The position numbers and the translations under genes were made by a program. Positions 1-6,256 of a stretch of 6,270 nucleotides of DNA are shown here, piece by piece. The stretch is from an uncultured Muribaculaceae bacterium (GTDB lineage: Bacteria; Bacteroidota; Bacteroidia; Bacteroidales; Muribaculaceae), in contig CAMWUM010000116.1 in NCBI GenBank assembly GCA_947177435.1, positions 1 to 6,270 on the forward strand. The letters run 5' to 3'. A model generated the notes under the pieces. The model made no database searches. It was not told the origin of the DNA and worked only from the letters and a program-made list of their open reading frames with translations. Position 1 is the first letter of the stretch. The number at the start of each line of letters is the position of its first letter.

Positions 1-549
1 GTACCATCCTGCGCACCAAAGGTCGTCAGGGTCAAGGGCTTTCAGATCGTCATAACCGTATCCGCCAGTGTTGTTGAACACGCGAGGATTGCCGGCCATA
101 GGCGTCAAGGCGTTCGTGCCGTCGGTCACGCCAATCACGCCATCGCCGTCGGCATCCCAGCCAATGCCGCAAATGGTGTAGCCATAGTTGGTGCTTGCCA
201 CTGCGATGTAGAACTGCGGATGCTCATTGGCTATGGCCATCAGAGCGTCAATGCCGGCGCCGTTGCCATCCCAACGATAGCCGAACACCAGGGCATTGTC
301 TTCCGTGGCTTTGTTCCATTGCACCACTACGGCGCACTTGTTGTCGCCATCGCCGGTCCACAGCTTCACGTCGTCAAACGAAAAACCTTCGGGCATGGCC
401 AGGGTGTTGCCGCTGTCGCCCGCCGCGCGGTGAGGCACGCCTTGCACCTTAAACCGGACTTCCGGCTCGGACAGATGCGCAATGGCGGCCGAGGTGCTGC
501 CGGCCAAGGCCAACAACGCCGCACCCCATAACAAAGTCTTTTGTTTCAT
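1..549 (-). CDS. Secreted protein of unknown function, paralog of its upstream neighbour (3' end outside window)
   Basis: Only the first 183 codons are visible; the frame is open to the left edge, so the C-terminus is missing. The start ATG (549-547) lies 6 nt after the upstream stop. Residues 1-24 form a signal peptide (Lys at 2 and 4, hydrophobic 5-17, small residues 18-24) with no lipobox cysteine, so signal peptidase I cleavage and export are likely. The body shares ordered blocks with the protein at 556-1467: FDDVKLWTGDGDNK (58-71), FGYRW (89-93), TICGIG (125-130) and a final AGWY (180-183). Between the last two blocks it has a canonical EF-hand-like calcium loop (Asp132, Asp134, Asp136, Gly137, Ile139, Asp143) that the paralog lacks. 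I know no biochemical function for the family. As the fifth gene of a riboswitch-led B12 uptake operon, an accessory role in corrinoid capture is an inference. Export and paralogy are well supported. Confidence 0.85.
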   Translation of the reverse strand, partial: MKQKTLLWGAALLALAGSTSAAIAHLSEPEVRFKVQGVPHRAAGDSGNTLAMPEGFSFDDVKLWTGDGDNKCAVVVQWNKATEDNALVFGYRWDGNGAGIDALMAIANEHPQFYIAVASTNYGYTICGIGWDADGDGVIGVTDGTNALTPMAGNPRVFNNTGGYGYDDLKALDPDDLWCAGWY

Positions 550-555
550 AGGATA

Positions 556-1467
556 TTATTTAATGATTAGTTTGTAGATTTTTCCTTGCTTCTTTACTAT
601 TATCACCCTGTCAAATCGGTAGAGAATGACAGGCTCGTCATTAACGGCGTCAACAATGCCGTCGGGAATCGGATCTTCGGCCGGCTCGCCGAAATGGTGA
701 TAGTTGAGCGGAGCCGAAGGAGTGCTGGCTCCGGTGTAGCCGTCGGCATCGTCAGTCAGATGCCTGTATTTCCAGGCATCGACGTCGCCGTCTGCCAATT
801 GGCGCGATGAATACCCCGTGCCCGAGTAGGCCAGCGACTCCGAGTTGGCTTTGCCGGTGTAATACGACCAATAGCCCTTATACCATCCGGCCTGCCAGCG
901 GCTGTCAAGATCCGACTTTTGCGGCACCAGCCACCAGTCATAATCGTAGGCGGGATAGCCATAGGCCCGGGCATTGATGGGATGCTCGAGTATGTGGGTG
1001 TCGCACGCGTCCTCGATGGCCTGCGCGCAGATGTCGGGCGTGTCAAATCCGGGCACTTGGGTCTGGCCCATTGCCCCATTTGCCGAGAAATAGTTGAAAC
1101 TGATGTTGCCGTCAGCCTGGGCGCCGTCGAAATCAAACGCAAGGTCGCGCATGACGGAGTGATCGGCCGAATAGCCAATGCCGCAAACAGTCGAGCCCAT
1201 ATCGCCGGTGTATTGAGTGAACAGGTCCAGATCTTCGCTGGCGGAAGCGATGGCGCGGAACATGTCTTCGCCGGTGGCTGTCGTGCCTGCCGGCCAGCGA
1301 TAGCCCCAGACATAGCCGTACTGGTCGCCGTCGTCAGAAAACTCAACCACAAGCGCGGCCTTGTTTTCTCCCTCGCCGGCCCAATACTGCACCTTGTCCC
1401 AGTCAAGAGTCCAGGCCGAGGCGGTGAGGCATGAGGCTATCAAAATTGGTAATAGCTGCTTTTTCAT
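556..1467 (-). CDS. Secreted protein of unknown function with a T9SS-like C-terminal tail; accessory gene of the B12 operon
   Basis: A 303-residue exported protein that I cannot assign to a characterised family. The N-terminus has Lys2-Lys3, a hydrophobic stretch 5-15 and a probable signal peptidase I site after Ala-Ser-Ala (16-18). Cys13 (I-A-S-C) loosely resembles a lipobox but would leave an unusually short signal. The domain shows DWDKVQYWAGEGENK (22-36), VWGYRW (53-58), ATGEDM (64-69), CGIG (95-98) and WQAGWYKGYW (191-200), and is rich in Trp, Tyr and Asp. The first part matches the next gene downstream block for block, so the two are tandem paralogs. After a Pro/Asp-rich linker (about 262-270), residues 271-303 end in GKIYKLIIK and resemble a short type A sorting domain of the type IX secretion system. 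This is a pattern judgement only. The start follows the upstream stop by 12 nt. The operon context suggests a surface or secreted corrinoid-related role, which is inferred. Confidence 0.88.
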   Translation of the reverse strand: MKKQLLPILIASCLTASAWTLDWDKVQYWAGEGENKAALVVEFSDDGDQYGYVWGYRWPAGTTATGEDMFRAIASASEDLDLFTQYTGDMGSTVCGIGYSADHSVMRDLAFDFDGAQADGNISFNYFSANGAMGQTQVPGFDTPDICAQAIEDACDTHILEHPINARAYGYPAYDYDWWLVPQKSDLDSRWQAGWYKGYWSYYTGKANSESLAYSGTGYSSRQLADGDVDAWKYRHLTDDADGYTGASTPSAPLNYHHFGEPAEDPIPDGIVDAVNDEPVILYRFDRVIIVKKQGKIYKLIIK

Positions 1468-1479
1468 TATTGTTTTGGA

Positions 1480-2622
1480 TTAGTGATAATTTATCTGGTC
1501 GATGTGCAGATCCTGCGCGCGGGCAATCTCGGTCGATGTCTCTCCCAGCCATCCACAGCACTGGTTGACGCCTGTGTAAACGCGTATGAAATCGGCTCCG
1601 GGCAGTTTGACGGGATTGCCTTGGGCGTCAACGGCGTTGCCAATATCGAAAGAGTTGAGTTCGGGATAGTCGTTGGGATGATTATCGACATAGCCCCAGT
1701 CGTAACAATAGAGGATATAGTAGCGTCCGGTGCCTGAGGCGTCGATGCCATTAGGCGGCAGGCACGAGCCCTTAAAGGCAAGCGATGGCGCGTCAACCCA
1801 TTGCGGCCAATATGGCTGGTCGTGAAACATATTCCGCTCAACGCTCCCGGTTTGGCCATCCGAATCATGCCATGCCACATCCTGGTCGGTCGCACCTTTC
1901 GTATAAGAAATTGAGTAGTCGTGCCGTGTAAGCGGGTTGAAATAGTCGCTGCCGCGGAGCTCGTACCACTCATCGTCGGGCTGCCCGTTGCAGTTTGTGT
2001 CGTAACTCACCATCACGATGCCCGGCTCGGCCGAACCGCCCTTGCGCTCGCTGTCGGTGAGTTCGTAAAAGCAGTTGCCCCAGATGCGGAAATCGTTTTC
2101 GCCTGGCACGTTGATCACGGTATGGTCAAAAGCAAAGGTCACGTAGCCGCCATACGATCCCAGCGAAATCATTATATCGTTGGTGCCTTCGATGCACTCC
2201 TTAGCCTTCTTGAGCATGTCGGCGTATGTATCGCCAGGCTCGTACTCTGGCATGAGGTTGACAAACTGGCCGGGCGCCGGGCAATACTCCAGCACATCGG
2301 CTATGTAAGGGCTGTACTCCACCTCCTCACGCATGACCACCACCTCAAAATCAAAGGAGTACGGCGTGGCGTCGTCTATCACCTCGAATGCAAGATGGTA
2401 TGTGCCCTCCTCGCGGGCCAGGAATATGTACTCGCGCTCGCATGACACCTCCACGCCATCTACGGTCCAGCGGTAAGCCCGGCCCGTAAAGGCCGGCTCA
2501 AGCCTCAGCTTGCGCATGCGCTCGATGTAGTACACGTCATCGAGTCCCAGACTGACGGTGGGCACGTCTTGCTGGCAGGCTGCGGCGGCCAGCAGCGGCA
2601 ATATGGCTAACAGTTTTTTCAT
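1480..2622 (-). CDS. Surface lipoprotein with N-terminal Ig/PKD-like domain (Bacteroidetes 'cell surface protein' family)
   Basis: Encodes 380 residues. I chose the ATG at 2622-2620 because it overlaps the btuG stop as ATGA and is followed directly by a lipoprotein signal (MKKLLAILPLLAAAAC, Cys16 as lipid site). An in-frame ATG at 2673 would put 17 polar residues before it. Residues 17-98 look like an Ig/PKD-type beta domain (Y-R-W-T-V-D-G at 50-56, E-G-T-Y-H-L near 72-77). The larger C-terminal part carries motifs I recognise from proteins usually annotated only as 'cell surface protein' in Bacteroidetes: SLGSYGGYVTFAFDH (153-167), EPGIVMVSYD (199-208), DDEWYELRGSDY (216-227), DWGYVDN (308-314) and CGWLGETSTE (356-365). 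Asp208, Asn210, Asn212, Gly213 and Asp216-Glu218 form a dockerin/EF-hand-like calcium loop. The molecular function is unknown. The position after btuB-btuG suggests an accessory part of corrinoid uptake on the cell surface. Confidence 0.9.
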   Translation of the reverse strand: MKKLLAILPLLAAAACQQDVPTVSLGLDDVYYIERMRKLRLEPAFTGRAYRWTVDGVEVSCEREYIFLAREEGTYHLAFEVIDDATPYSFDFEVVVMREEVEYSPYIADVLEYCPAPGQFVNLMPEYEPGDTYADMLKKAKECIEGTNDIMISLGSYGGYVTFAFDHTVINVPGENDFRIWGNCFYELTDSERKGGSAEPGIVMVSYDTNCNGQPDDEWYELRGSDYFNPLTRHDYSISYTKGATDQDVAWHDSDGQTGSVERNMFHDQPYWPQWVDAPSLAFKGSCLPPNGIDASGTGRYYILYCYDWGYVDNHPNDYPELNSFDIGNAVDAQGNPVKLPGADFIRVYTGVNQCCGWLGETSTEIARAQDLHIDQINYH

Positions 2623-3779
2623 CTTGGCAGAAACGTTATGTGGGCGGGTATGTCGCCCGTGCGCACACTCCACTTCTTGCGCCCATGGCGATCAAAGCAG
2701 TAAAGGGTGCCCGATGAGACATAATTCTTGGCATCAGTGACGAAGATGTCGCCGCTCTCGGGATGCACGGCAATGCCGTAAGGCACTGCTATCTCACGGT
2801 CGGTGCCGTCGGTGATGAAGTTGCGCGACACGAGCCGCTTTGAGCGTATGTCCACCACGCCGTATGTGATGGTGTTCTTCTGCTGCCAGTTGCTCCACTC
2901 AGTGGCGTAAAACAGCAGCGAGTCGCCGCTGAATGCCATGTTGGAACAAGCGATGTCAAGCGTGTCGGTCACGGCCAGCCGGCTGGCGCCGCGCTTCTTG
3001 TCGAGCACGTACATGCGAGATGGGATGTTCTCATAGTTACCGCGCGAGGTCACCCACACCTTGCCGTAGCGGTCGCGCTTGCACCGGTGCAGGTTGATGC
3101 CCACCTTAATCTGCTCCACTTGCTTGAAGTCGATTAACTGGATTACCGACACAGTATTGTCGTAATTTGGCGCACGATAACCCCCGCTGTTGGCCACGTA
3201 CATATAATCGTCTACAATTGCCATCTCCTCGGGCTGGTATCCGACCGAAACGCGGTCCACCACCCTGAGGCTGAGGGTATCCACTTTGTAAACAGCGCCT
3301 TTGGGAGCATCGGGGTCGATGAGCACCGGGCCGACGTAACTGCTGACGTATGCCCAGCCTCTGTGGAAGGCGAGGTAACGGCAGTTGGGAATGTCGATTT
3401 GGCCCAGACGCACGCCCGAATTGGCATCGAGCACCTCCACCTTGTGCGAACAGTTGACCGTCACGTAAAGCTTCGAGCCATAGATGGCGATGTCATTGCC
3501 CACGTCGCCGAGCTCCTTGATTACGCTGGGATTGCGCTCGGCATAGATGTTGCGCGAGTACAGGCCGGTCACATAGTCGTAATAGTCGAGGGAGCACTTG
3601 TTGCTGCCCATGTTGCCCTCGTTGACCAGGTATGCCCCGCGTATGCCGCTGCTCGGGGGCGCGTAGTCCTCGATGATTTCATACTCTGTAGGCACCACGA
3701 GTTCGTCCTCGCGACAACCCGTGGCACACATCAGAGCTGACAGATAAAAAAGAAAATATGCAAATGCGTTTGGTTTCAT
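2619..3779 (-). CDS. btuG: BtuG-like surface lipoprotein, seven-bladed beta-propeller cobalamin-binding protein
   Basis: A 386-residue lipoprotein of the YncE-like/DUF5074 propeller type found next to btuB in gut Bacteroidetes. In Bacteroides, BtuG binds cobalamin extremely tightly outside the cell and forms a lid over BtuB. Here the signal peptide ends in A-T-G-C with Cys22 as lipid site; the following R-E-D-E is acidic, like the lipoprotein export signal that sends lipoproteins to the surface. About seven blade-like repeats follow, with hallmarks at GAYLVNEGNMGSN (48-60), GNDIAIYGSKLYVTV (94-108), YLAFHRGWAYVSS (135-147), PEEMAIVDDYMYVANSGG (183-200), YGKVWVTSRGN (238-248), NMAFSGDSLLFYATEW (280-295) and PYGIAVHPESGDIFVTDA (333-350). 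The ATG overlaps the btuB stop as ATGA, implying translational coupling and near-equal dosage with the receptor. Family and role are well supported; the actual ligand (cobalamin or another corrinoid) was not shown here. Confidence 0.93.
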   Translation of the reverse strand: MKPNAFAYFLFYLSALMCATGCREDELVVPTEYEIIEDYAPPSSGIRGAYLVNEGNMGSNKCSLDYYDYVTGLYSRNIYAERNPSVIKELGDVGNDIAIYGSKLYVTVNCSHKVEVLDANSGVRLGQIDIPNCRYLAFHRGWAYVSSYVGPVLIDPDAPKGAVYKVDTLSLRVVDRVSVGYQPEEMAIVDDYMYVANSGGYRAPNYDNTVSVIQLIDFKQVEQIKVGINLHRCKRDRYGKVWVTSRGNYENIPSRMYVLDKKRGASRLAVTDTLDIACSNMAFSGDSLLFYATEWSNWQQKNTITYGVVDIRSKRLVSRNFITDGTDREIAVPYGIAVHPESGDIFVTDAKNYVSSGTLYCFDRHGRKKWSVRTGDIPAHITFLPR

Positions 3780-5764
3780 ATCTCAATCGTGAGCGAGATG
3801 CGGAAATTGCGCTTCGGCATCGGATAGTTAAGTATCACGTCATAGTCCTGGCTGAGCAGGTTGTTGACCTCCACAAGCGCCCGGGCGTGGCAACTGCCGA
3901 AATAGAAGTCGCGGCTGAGCGACAGGTCGGAGGTGTACCAGGGCTGGGTGTAGTTGTAGCGTATGTTCTCCTGCTGATTGTAGCGCGCGCCCACATAAAT
4001 CCAGCTGTAATTGAGCCCCCACTCCCGCCACGTGAGGTTGGCCACAGCCGAACCGGAATGGTGGGGGATGTAGGGTATCTGATGGCGGTAATAGTTGTCG
4101 GCAGGGCTGGTGACGTCGATGGCCCTCTGCCACGTGTATTGCCCGCGGATGGTCAGTTCCAACTCACGCGCCGGCCGCATGACCACTATCGCCAAAGCGT
4201 CGATGCCGCGGATGTCCACCTTGCCAAGGTTGAGCATCGTCCACCTGAACTGCTGCCCCTTAGGATAGGCTACAATCTTATTGGTCACATAGTTGTAGTA
4301 CGCGTCGACTGACAGGCGCACGCCCGACACCAGGCCTCGCGGCTTGGCATCGTAGAGAGCGCCGACGTTGTACTGCGTCACGCGCTCGGGCTCGAGCTTG
4401 GAGTTGCCCATGTCGGCATAGTACAGGTCGTTGAATGTCGGCATCCTGAACGACTGCTTGAAAAAAGCCCTCAACGAAAAGTCGCGGCTGCGCGTCGGAT
4501 AGCAGCTTACGTATGCCGCCGGAGTGAGCGCCCGCTTGTCCTTTGGCTGCTCCACGCCTTGCAGGCGGTCGTGAATGAATGTTGCCACCAGGCTGGCCTG
4601 GCCCCTGACGCGCTTATAGTCGATGTCGACTGCCGCAGACAGGAGATGGCTGAGGCGATCGGGCTTGACAAAGCCGTACATGTCGGCATCAAGCGTGTTC
4701 CATTTTATGTCGTAAGCCGCCGAGAATGAAAAGCGACGATTGAGTACGTACTGGTTGGAGGTAGAAAAGTACAGTTCGCGCTGCCGGTAGAGGTTGTCGA
4801 CCTTGACCTGCTTGTCGTCATTGTTGACGTAATGCGTGCGGTAAAAGGCGTACTTCGCGGTGGCCAGCGTGGTAAATCGTCCCCACGACATAGTGGCCGA
4901 GCCCTGCGCGAACGAGTTGGTGTCCCATATCCTCTCACCACGCCGCCACACATTGTTGACGATGGCTCCGGGCACACCTCGCTCCGAGTTGTAGTTGTAG
5001 CCCTTGGCTGTCCAGGTGCCGTTTCTCATCTGTCCGTACAGGTTTAGTTCCAAGCGCGTGGCGTTGATGTCGCCATTCTGCCTGATGGCCGTAGTGTCAT
5101 AGGCGAGCTCACCGGCCGGGTTGACGCGGCGGTAGCGAAATCGGTACTTGCCCGACGAGTTGAGCCATTCGGCGCTGAGCGAGGCGTTGACGCTCTCGGT
5201 CAACTTCAATTCTATAAGAGCCGACGGGTTGAGCAAGTCAAACGACCCGAACCTCAACGCTCCGCGAGCATGGTACGTTTCGCCCACGGCGAACTGCGGG
5301 GCACGGGTACGCATGTAGATGGTGCCGGCACTGCCGAAATCGCTCGCCGGCTGCAGCATTTGGCTTTTCTGACCGTTGTGCAGCGATATGGCCTCGATAT
5401 TGTCAAGCGAGAACTGCCCGAGGTCAATCTGACCGTTCTGGGCGTTGCCGAGCGCCACGCCATCGTACACCACACCGGTATGGTTGGTGCCCATCGAGCG
5501 TATGTTGACAGTCTTGATTCCCCCTACCCCACCGTAGTCCTTGACCTGCACGCCAGAGAAATACCGCAAGGCATCGGCCACGCTGTGGCTGTTGAGCCGC
5601 TGCAGCTCCTCGCCGCTGAGCGTCTGCGCCGGTATGGTCTCGCGCACCGGAGCGCGTCCGGTCACCACCACCTCCTCGAGCCTCAGCGTATCAGCCAAAT
5701 CTTGGCCCATCAGGACCGGAAAAGCGACAAATATTGACAAAAAAAGTAGATAAGTCCGCCGCAT
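3776..5764 (-). CDS. btuB: BtuB-like TonB-dependent outer-membrane cobalamin receptor
   Basis: A 662-residue TonB-dependent receptor, near the usual BtuB length and without the long N-terminal carboxypeptidase-like domain of SusC-type transporters. It should import cobalamin or related corrinoids across the outer membrane using TonB-ExbBD energy. Residues 1-20 form a signal peptide (MRRTYLLFLS start, likely cleavage after Gly20). A TonB-box-like L-E-E-V-V-V-T-G lies at 29-36. The plug spans about 40-153, with VADALRYFSGVQVKDYGG (62-79), VNIRSMG (87-93) and VVYDGVALGN (98-107). The rest is a barrel of alternating strands with the typical LGKVDIRGID signature, ending in the aromatic/hydrophobic strand FRISLTIEI (654-662). 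I chose the ATG at 5764-5762 because a signal peptide follows at once; the longer frame from 5956 would translate the riboswitch's 3' part and the terminator. The upstream cobalamin riboswitch and downstream btuG make the B12 assignment strong. Confidence 0.95.
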   Translation of the reverse strand: MRRTYLLFLSIFVAFPVLMGQDLADTLRLEEVVVTGRAPVRETIPAQTLSGEELQRLNSHSVADALRYFSGVQVKDYGGVGGIKTVNIRSMGTNHTGVVYDGVALGNAQNGQIDLGQFSLDNIEAISLHNGQKSQMLQPASDFGSAGTIYMRTRAPQFAVGETYHARGALRFGSFDLLNPSALIELKLTESVNASLSAEWLNSSGKYRFRYRRVNPAGELAYDTTAIRQNGDINATRLELNLYGQMRNGTWTAKGYNYNSERGVPGAIVNNVWRRGERIWDTNSFAQGSATMSWGRFTTLATAKYAFYRTHYVNNDDKQVKVDNLYRQRELYFSTSNQYVLNRRFSFSAAYDIKWNTLDADMYGFVKPDRLSHLLSAAVDIDYKRVRGQASLVATFIHDRLQGVEQPKDKRALTPAAYVSCYPTRSRDFSLRAFFKQSFRMPTFNDLYYADMGNSKLEPERVTQYNVGALYDAKPRGLVSGVRLSVDAYYNYVTNKIVAYPKGQQFRWTMLNLGKVDIRGIDALAIVVMRPARELELTIRGQYTWQRAIDVTSPADNYYRHQIPYIPHHSGSAVANLTWREWGLNYSWIYVGARYNQQENIRYNYTQPWYTSDLSLSRDFYFGSCHARALVEVNNLLSQDYDVILNYPMPKRNFRISLTIEI

Positions 5765-5785
5765 ACATGCTTTGTTGAAATGCAC

Positions 5786-5824
5786 AAAAAATCCCGTCTG
5801 TGCTTCAGGCTGCACCGGCGGGAT
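5786..5824 (-). terminator. Intrinsic-terminator-like hairpin in the leader between riboswitch and btuB
   Basis: On the minus strand ATCCCG (5824-5819) pairs with CGGGAT (5796-5791). After a 3 x 3 internal loop, GTGC (5815... region, 5815-5812 with G at 5815) pairs with GCAC (5803-5800) around an 8-nt loop (AGCCTGAA). The outer stem runs directly into a U-run: six T counting the last stem base, 5791-5786. It ends 21 nt before the btuB ATG. Lying between a cobalamin riboswitch and its gene, it would fit a transcription-attenuation platform that ends transcripts when cobalamin is bound. The pairing and T-run are visible; the regulatory role and actual termination are inferred. The stem is short and interrupted, so efficiency may be modest. 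Confidence 0.55.
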
Positions 5825-5896
5825 GATGGCATGCGTTTCAATCAAGCAGCTCCGCGAGCGTAGGGGCGGCGCTGTCTCAATCTGACTTGGCCCGTA

Positions 5897-5907
5897 ATCC
5901 CGCGGGA
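5897..5907 (-). promoter_or_regulatory. Candidate antiterminator segment in the btuB leader
   Basis: The minus strand reads TCCCGCGGGAT here. Its GCGGGAT (5903-5897) is a perfect 7-nt complement of ATCCCGC (5824-5818), the 5' arm of the downstream terminator hairpin, so the two pairings exclude each other. That is the arrangement expected for a riboswitch antiterminator. The same stretch holds the self-complementary TCCCGCGGGA, which could instead fold or pair on itself. No link from the aptamer fold to this segment was worked out, so this is only a candidate. Confidence 0.3.
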
Positions 5908-5927
5908 ACAGATTATTTACATCGAAT

Positions 5928-6120
5928 GGCAGGTCTTCTGACTTATCCCGGCCCATCGCGCCTTCCCAGTCCGATAGTGACCAGTGGCAAGTGGCGATAA
6001 GCTGTGCCTTGCGCTCAGGTAAGGCGGGGGAATTACAGCAGCGGGTACTGTCGAGGAATCACACCTCGTTCCCTTTTGATGCTCCTTTATGCCTCCTCTC
6101 TTGGATGGCAGAGCAACCAT
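5928..6120 (-). promoter_or_regulatory. Cobalamin (adenosylcobalamin-type) riboswitch
   Basis: The minus strand carries the ordered conserved elements of the cobalamin aptamer. These are GGGAAC (6073-6068) followed by the GAGG...CCTC arm, CCGCTGCTGTAA (6044-6033), GCCACTGG (5988-5981), GGGAAGG (5967-5961), and the closing B12 box AAGTCAGAAGACCTGCC (5944-5928), which fits the known B12-box consensus along its whole length. The aptamer starts near the predicted transcription start, and its 3' end is 163 nt from the btuB ATG. In this family cobalamin binding represses uptake and synthesis genes; here it should control the whole btuB-btuG operon. The 5' boundary is approximate to a few bases. The identity is very secure; which corrinoid form is preferred cannot be read from the sequence. 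Confidence 0.96.
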
Positions 6121-6128
6121 TTCGACCG

Positions 6129-6159
6129 CAAAATTACAAAACAATTTTCAATTGACAAA
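6129..6159 (-). promoter_or_regulatory. Bacteroidetes-type promoter of the btuB operon
   Basis: On the minus strand TTTG (6159-6156) is followed by 19 nt and then TAATTTTG (6136-6129). This matches exactly the Bacteroidetes primary sigma factor pattern, a -33 TTTG with a -7 TAnnTTTG box. A start about 6-8 nt downstream (around 6121-6123) would put the first base at the 5' edge of the riboswitch, as expected for a riboswitch-led transcript. No operator palindrome was seen around it. Confidence 0.82.
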
Positions 6160-6216
6160 AAATATAGTCAAAAAACACCCTGTTTGCACGGTTTTGCTTA
6201 AAAATCGGCTTTATTC

Positions 6217-6247
6217 TTGTTTTATAGGCCAATAATTGCTAACTTTG
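6217..6247 (+). promoter_or_regulatory. Divergent Bacteroidetes-type promoter reading out of the window
   Basis: On the plus strand TTG (6217-6219) is followed by 20 nt and TAACTTTG (6240-6247), a full match to TAnnTTTG with acceptable spacing. It points away from the btuB operon, toward the right edge. The -33 elements of the two promoters are about 57 bp apart across an AT-rich spacer with no other clear element. The transcript it would make lies almost wholly outside the window. Confidence 0.6.
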
Positions 6248-6256
6248 CACGAAATT

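Noticed and set aside
195..531. Plus-strand open frames at 195-452 and 220-531
   Set aside because: They are antisense shadows of the truncated minus-strand gene, whose signal peptide and paralogy to its neighbour settle the coding strand.
1429..1431. Cys13 of the 303-residue protein as a lipoprotein site
   Set aside because: The signal would be very short, the following residues are hydrophobic rather than acidic, and a good signal peptidase I site (Ala-Ser-Ala) follows; kept only as an alternative.
919..2445. Long plus-strand open frames (for example 919-1434 and 1921-2445)
   Set aside because: They lie antisense to well-supported genes, resemble no family, lack promoters, and are expected by chance in this GC-rich coding DNA.
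2623..2673. Upstream start for the third gene's lipoprotein at 2673
   Set aside because: It adds 17 polar residues ahead of the signal peptide and overlaps btuG by more than 50 nt; the ATGA-overlapping start at 2622 gives a normal lipoprotein leader.
3758..5737. Plus-strand open frames opposite btuB (3758-4312, 5270-5737)
   Set aside because: The opposite strand encodes a full TonB-dependent receptor, and the antisense translations show no domain or signal features.
5259..5859. 11-bp string GCTCCGCGAGC at 5259-5269 and again at 5849-5859
   Set aside because: There are only two copies, one inside btuB coding sequence; the string is nearly palindromic and GC-rich, so chance or a minor hairpin is the simpler explanation.
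5765..5956. N-terminal extension of btuB by 64 codons from an ATG at 5956
   Set aside because: It would translate the riboswitch B12 box and the terminator hairpin, and it would bury a clear signal peptide that starts at the ATG at 5764.
6004..6201. 65-codon plus-strand frame across the riboswitch and promoter
   Set aside because: It runs antisense to the aptamer and its promoter and has no supported start or family resemblance.
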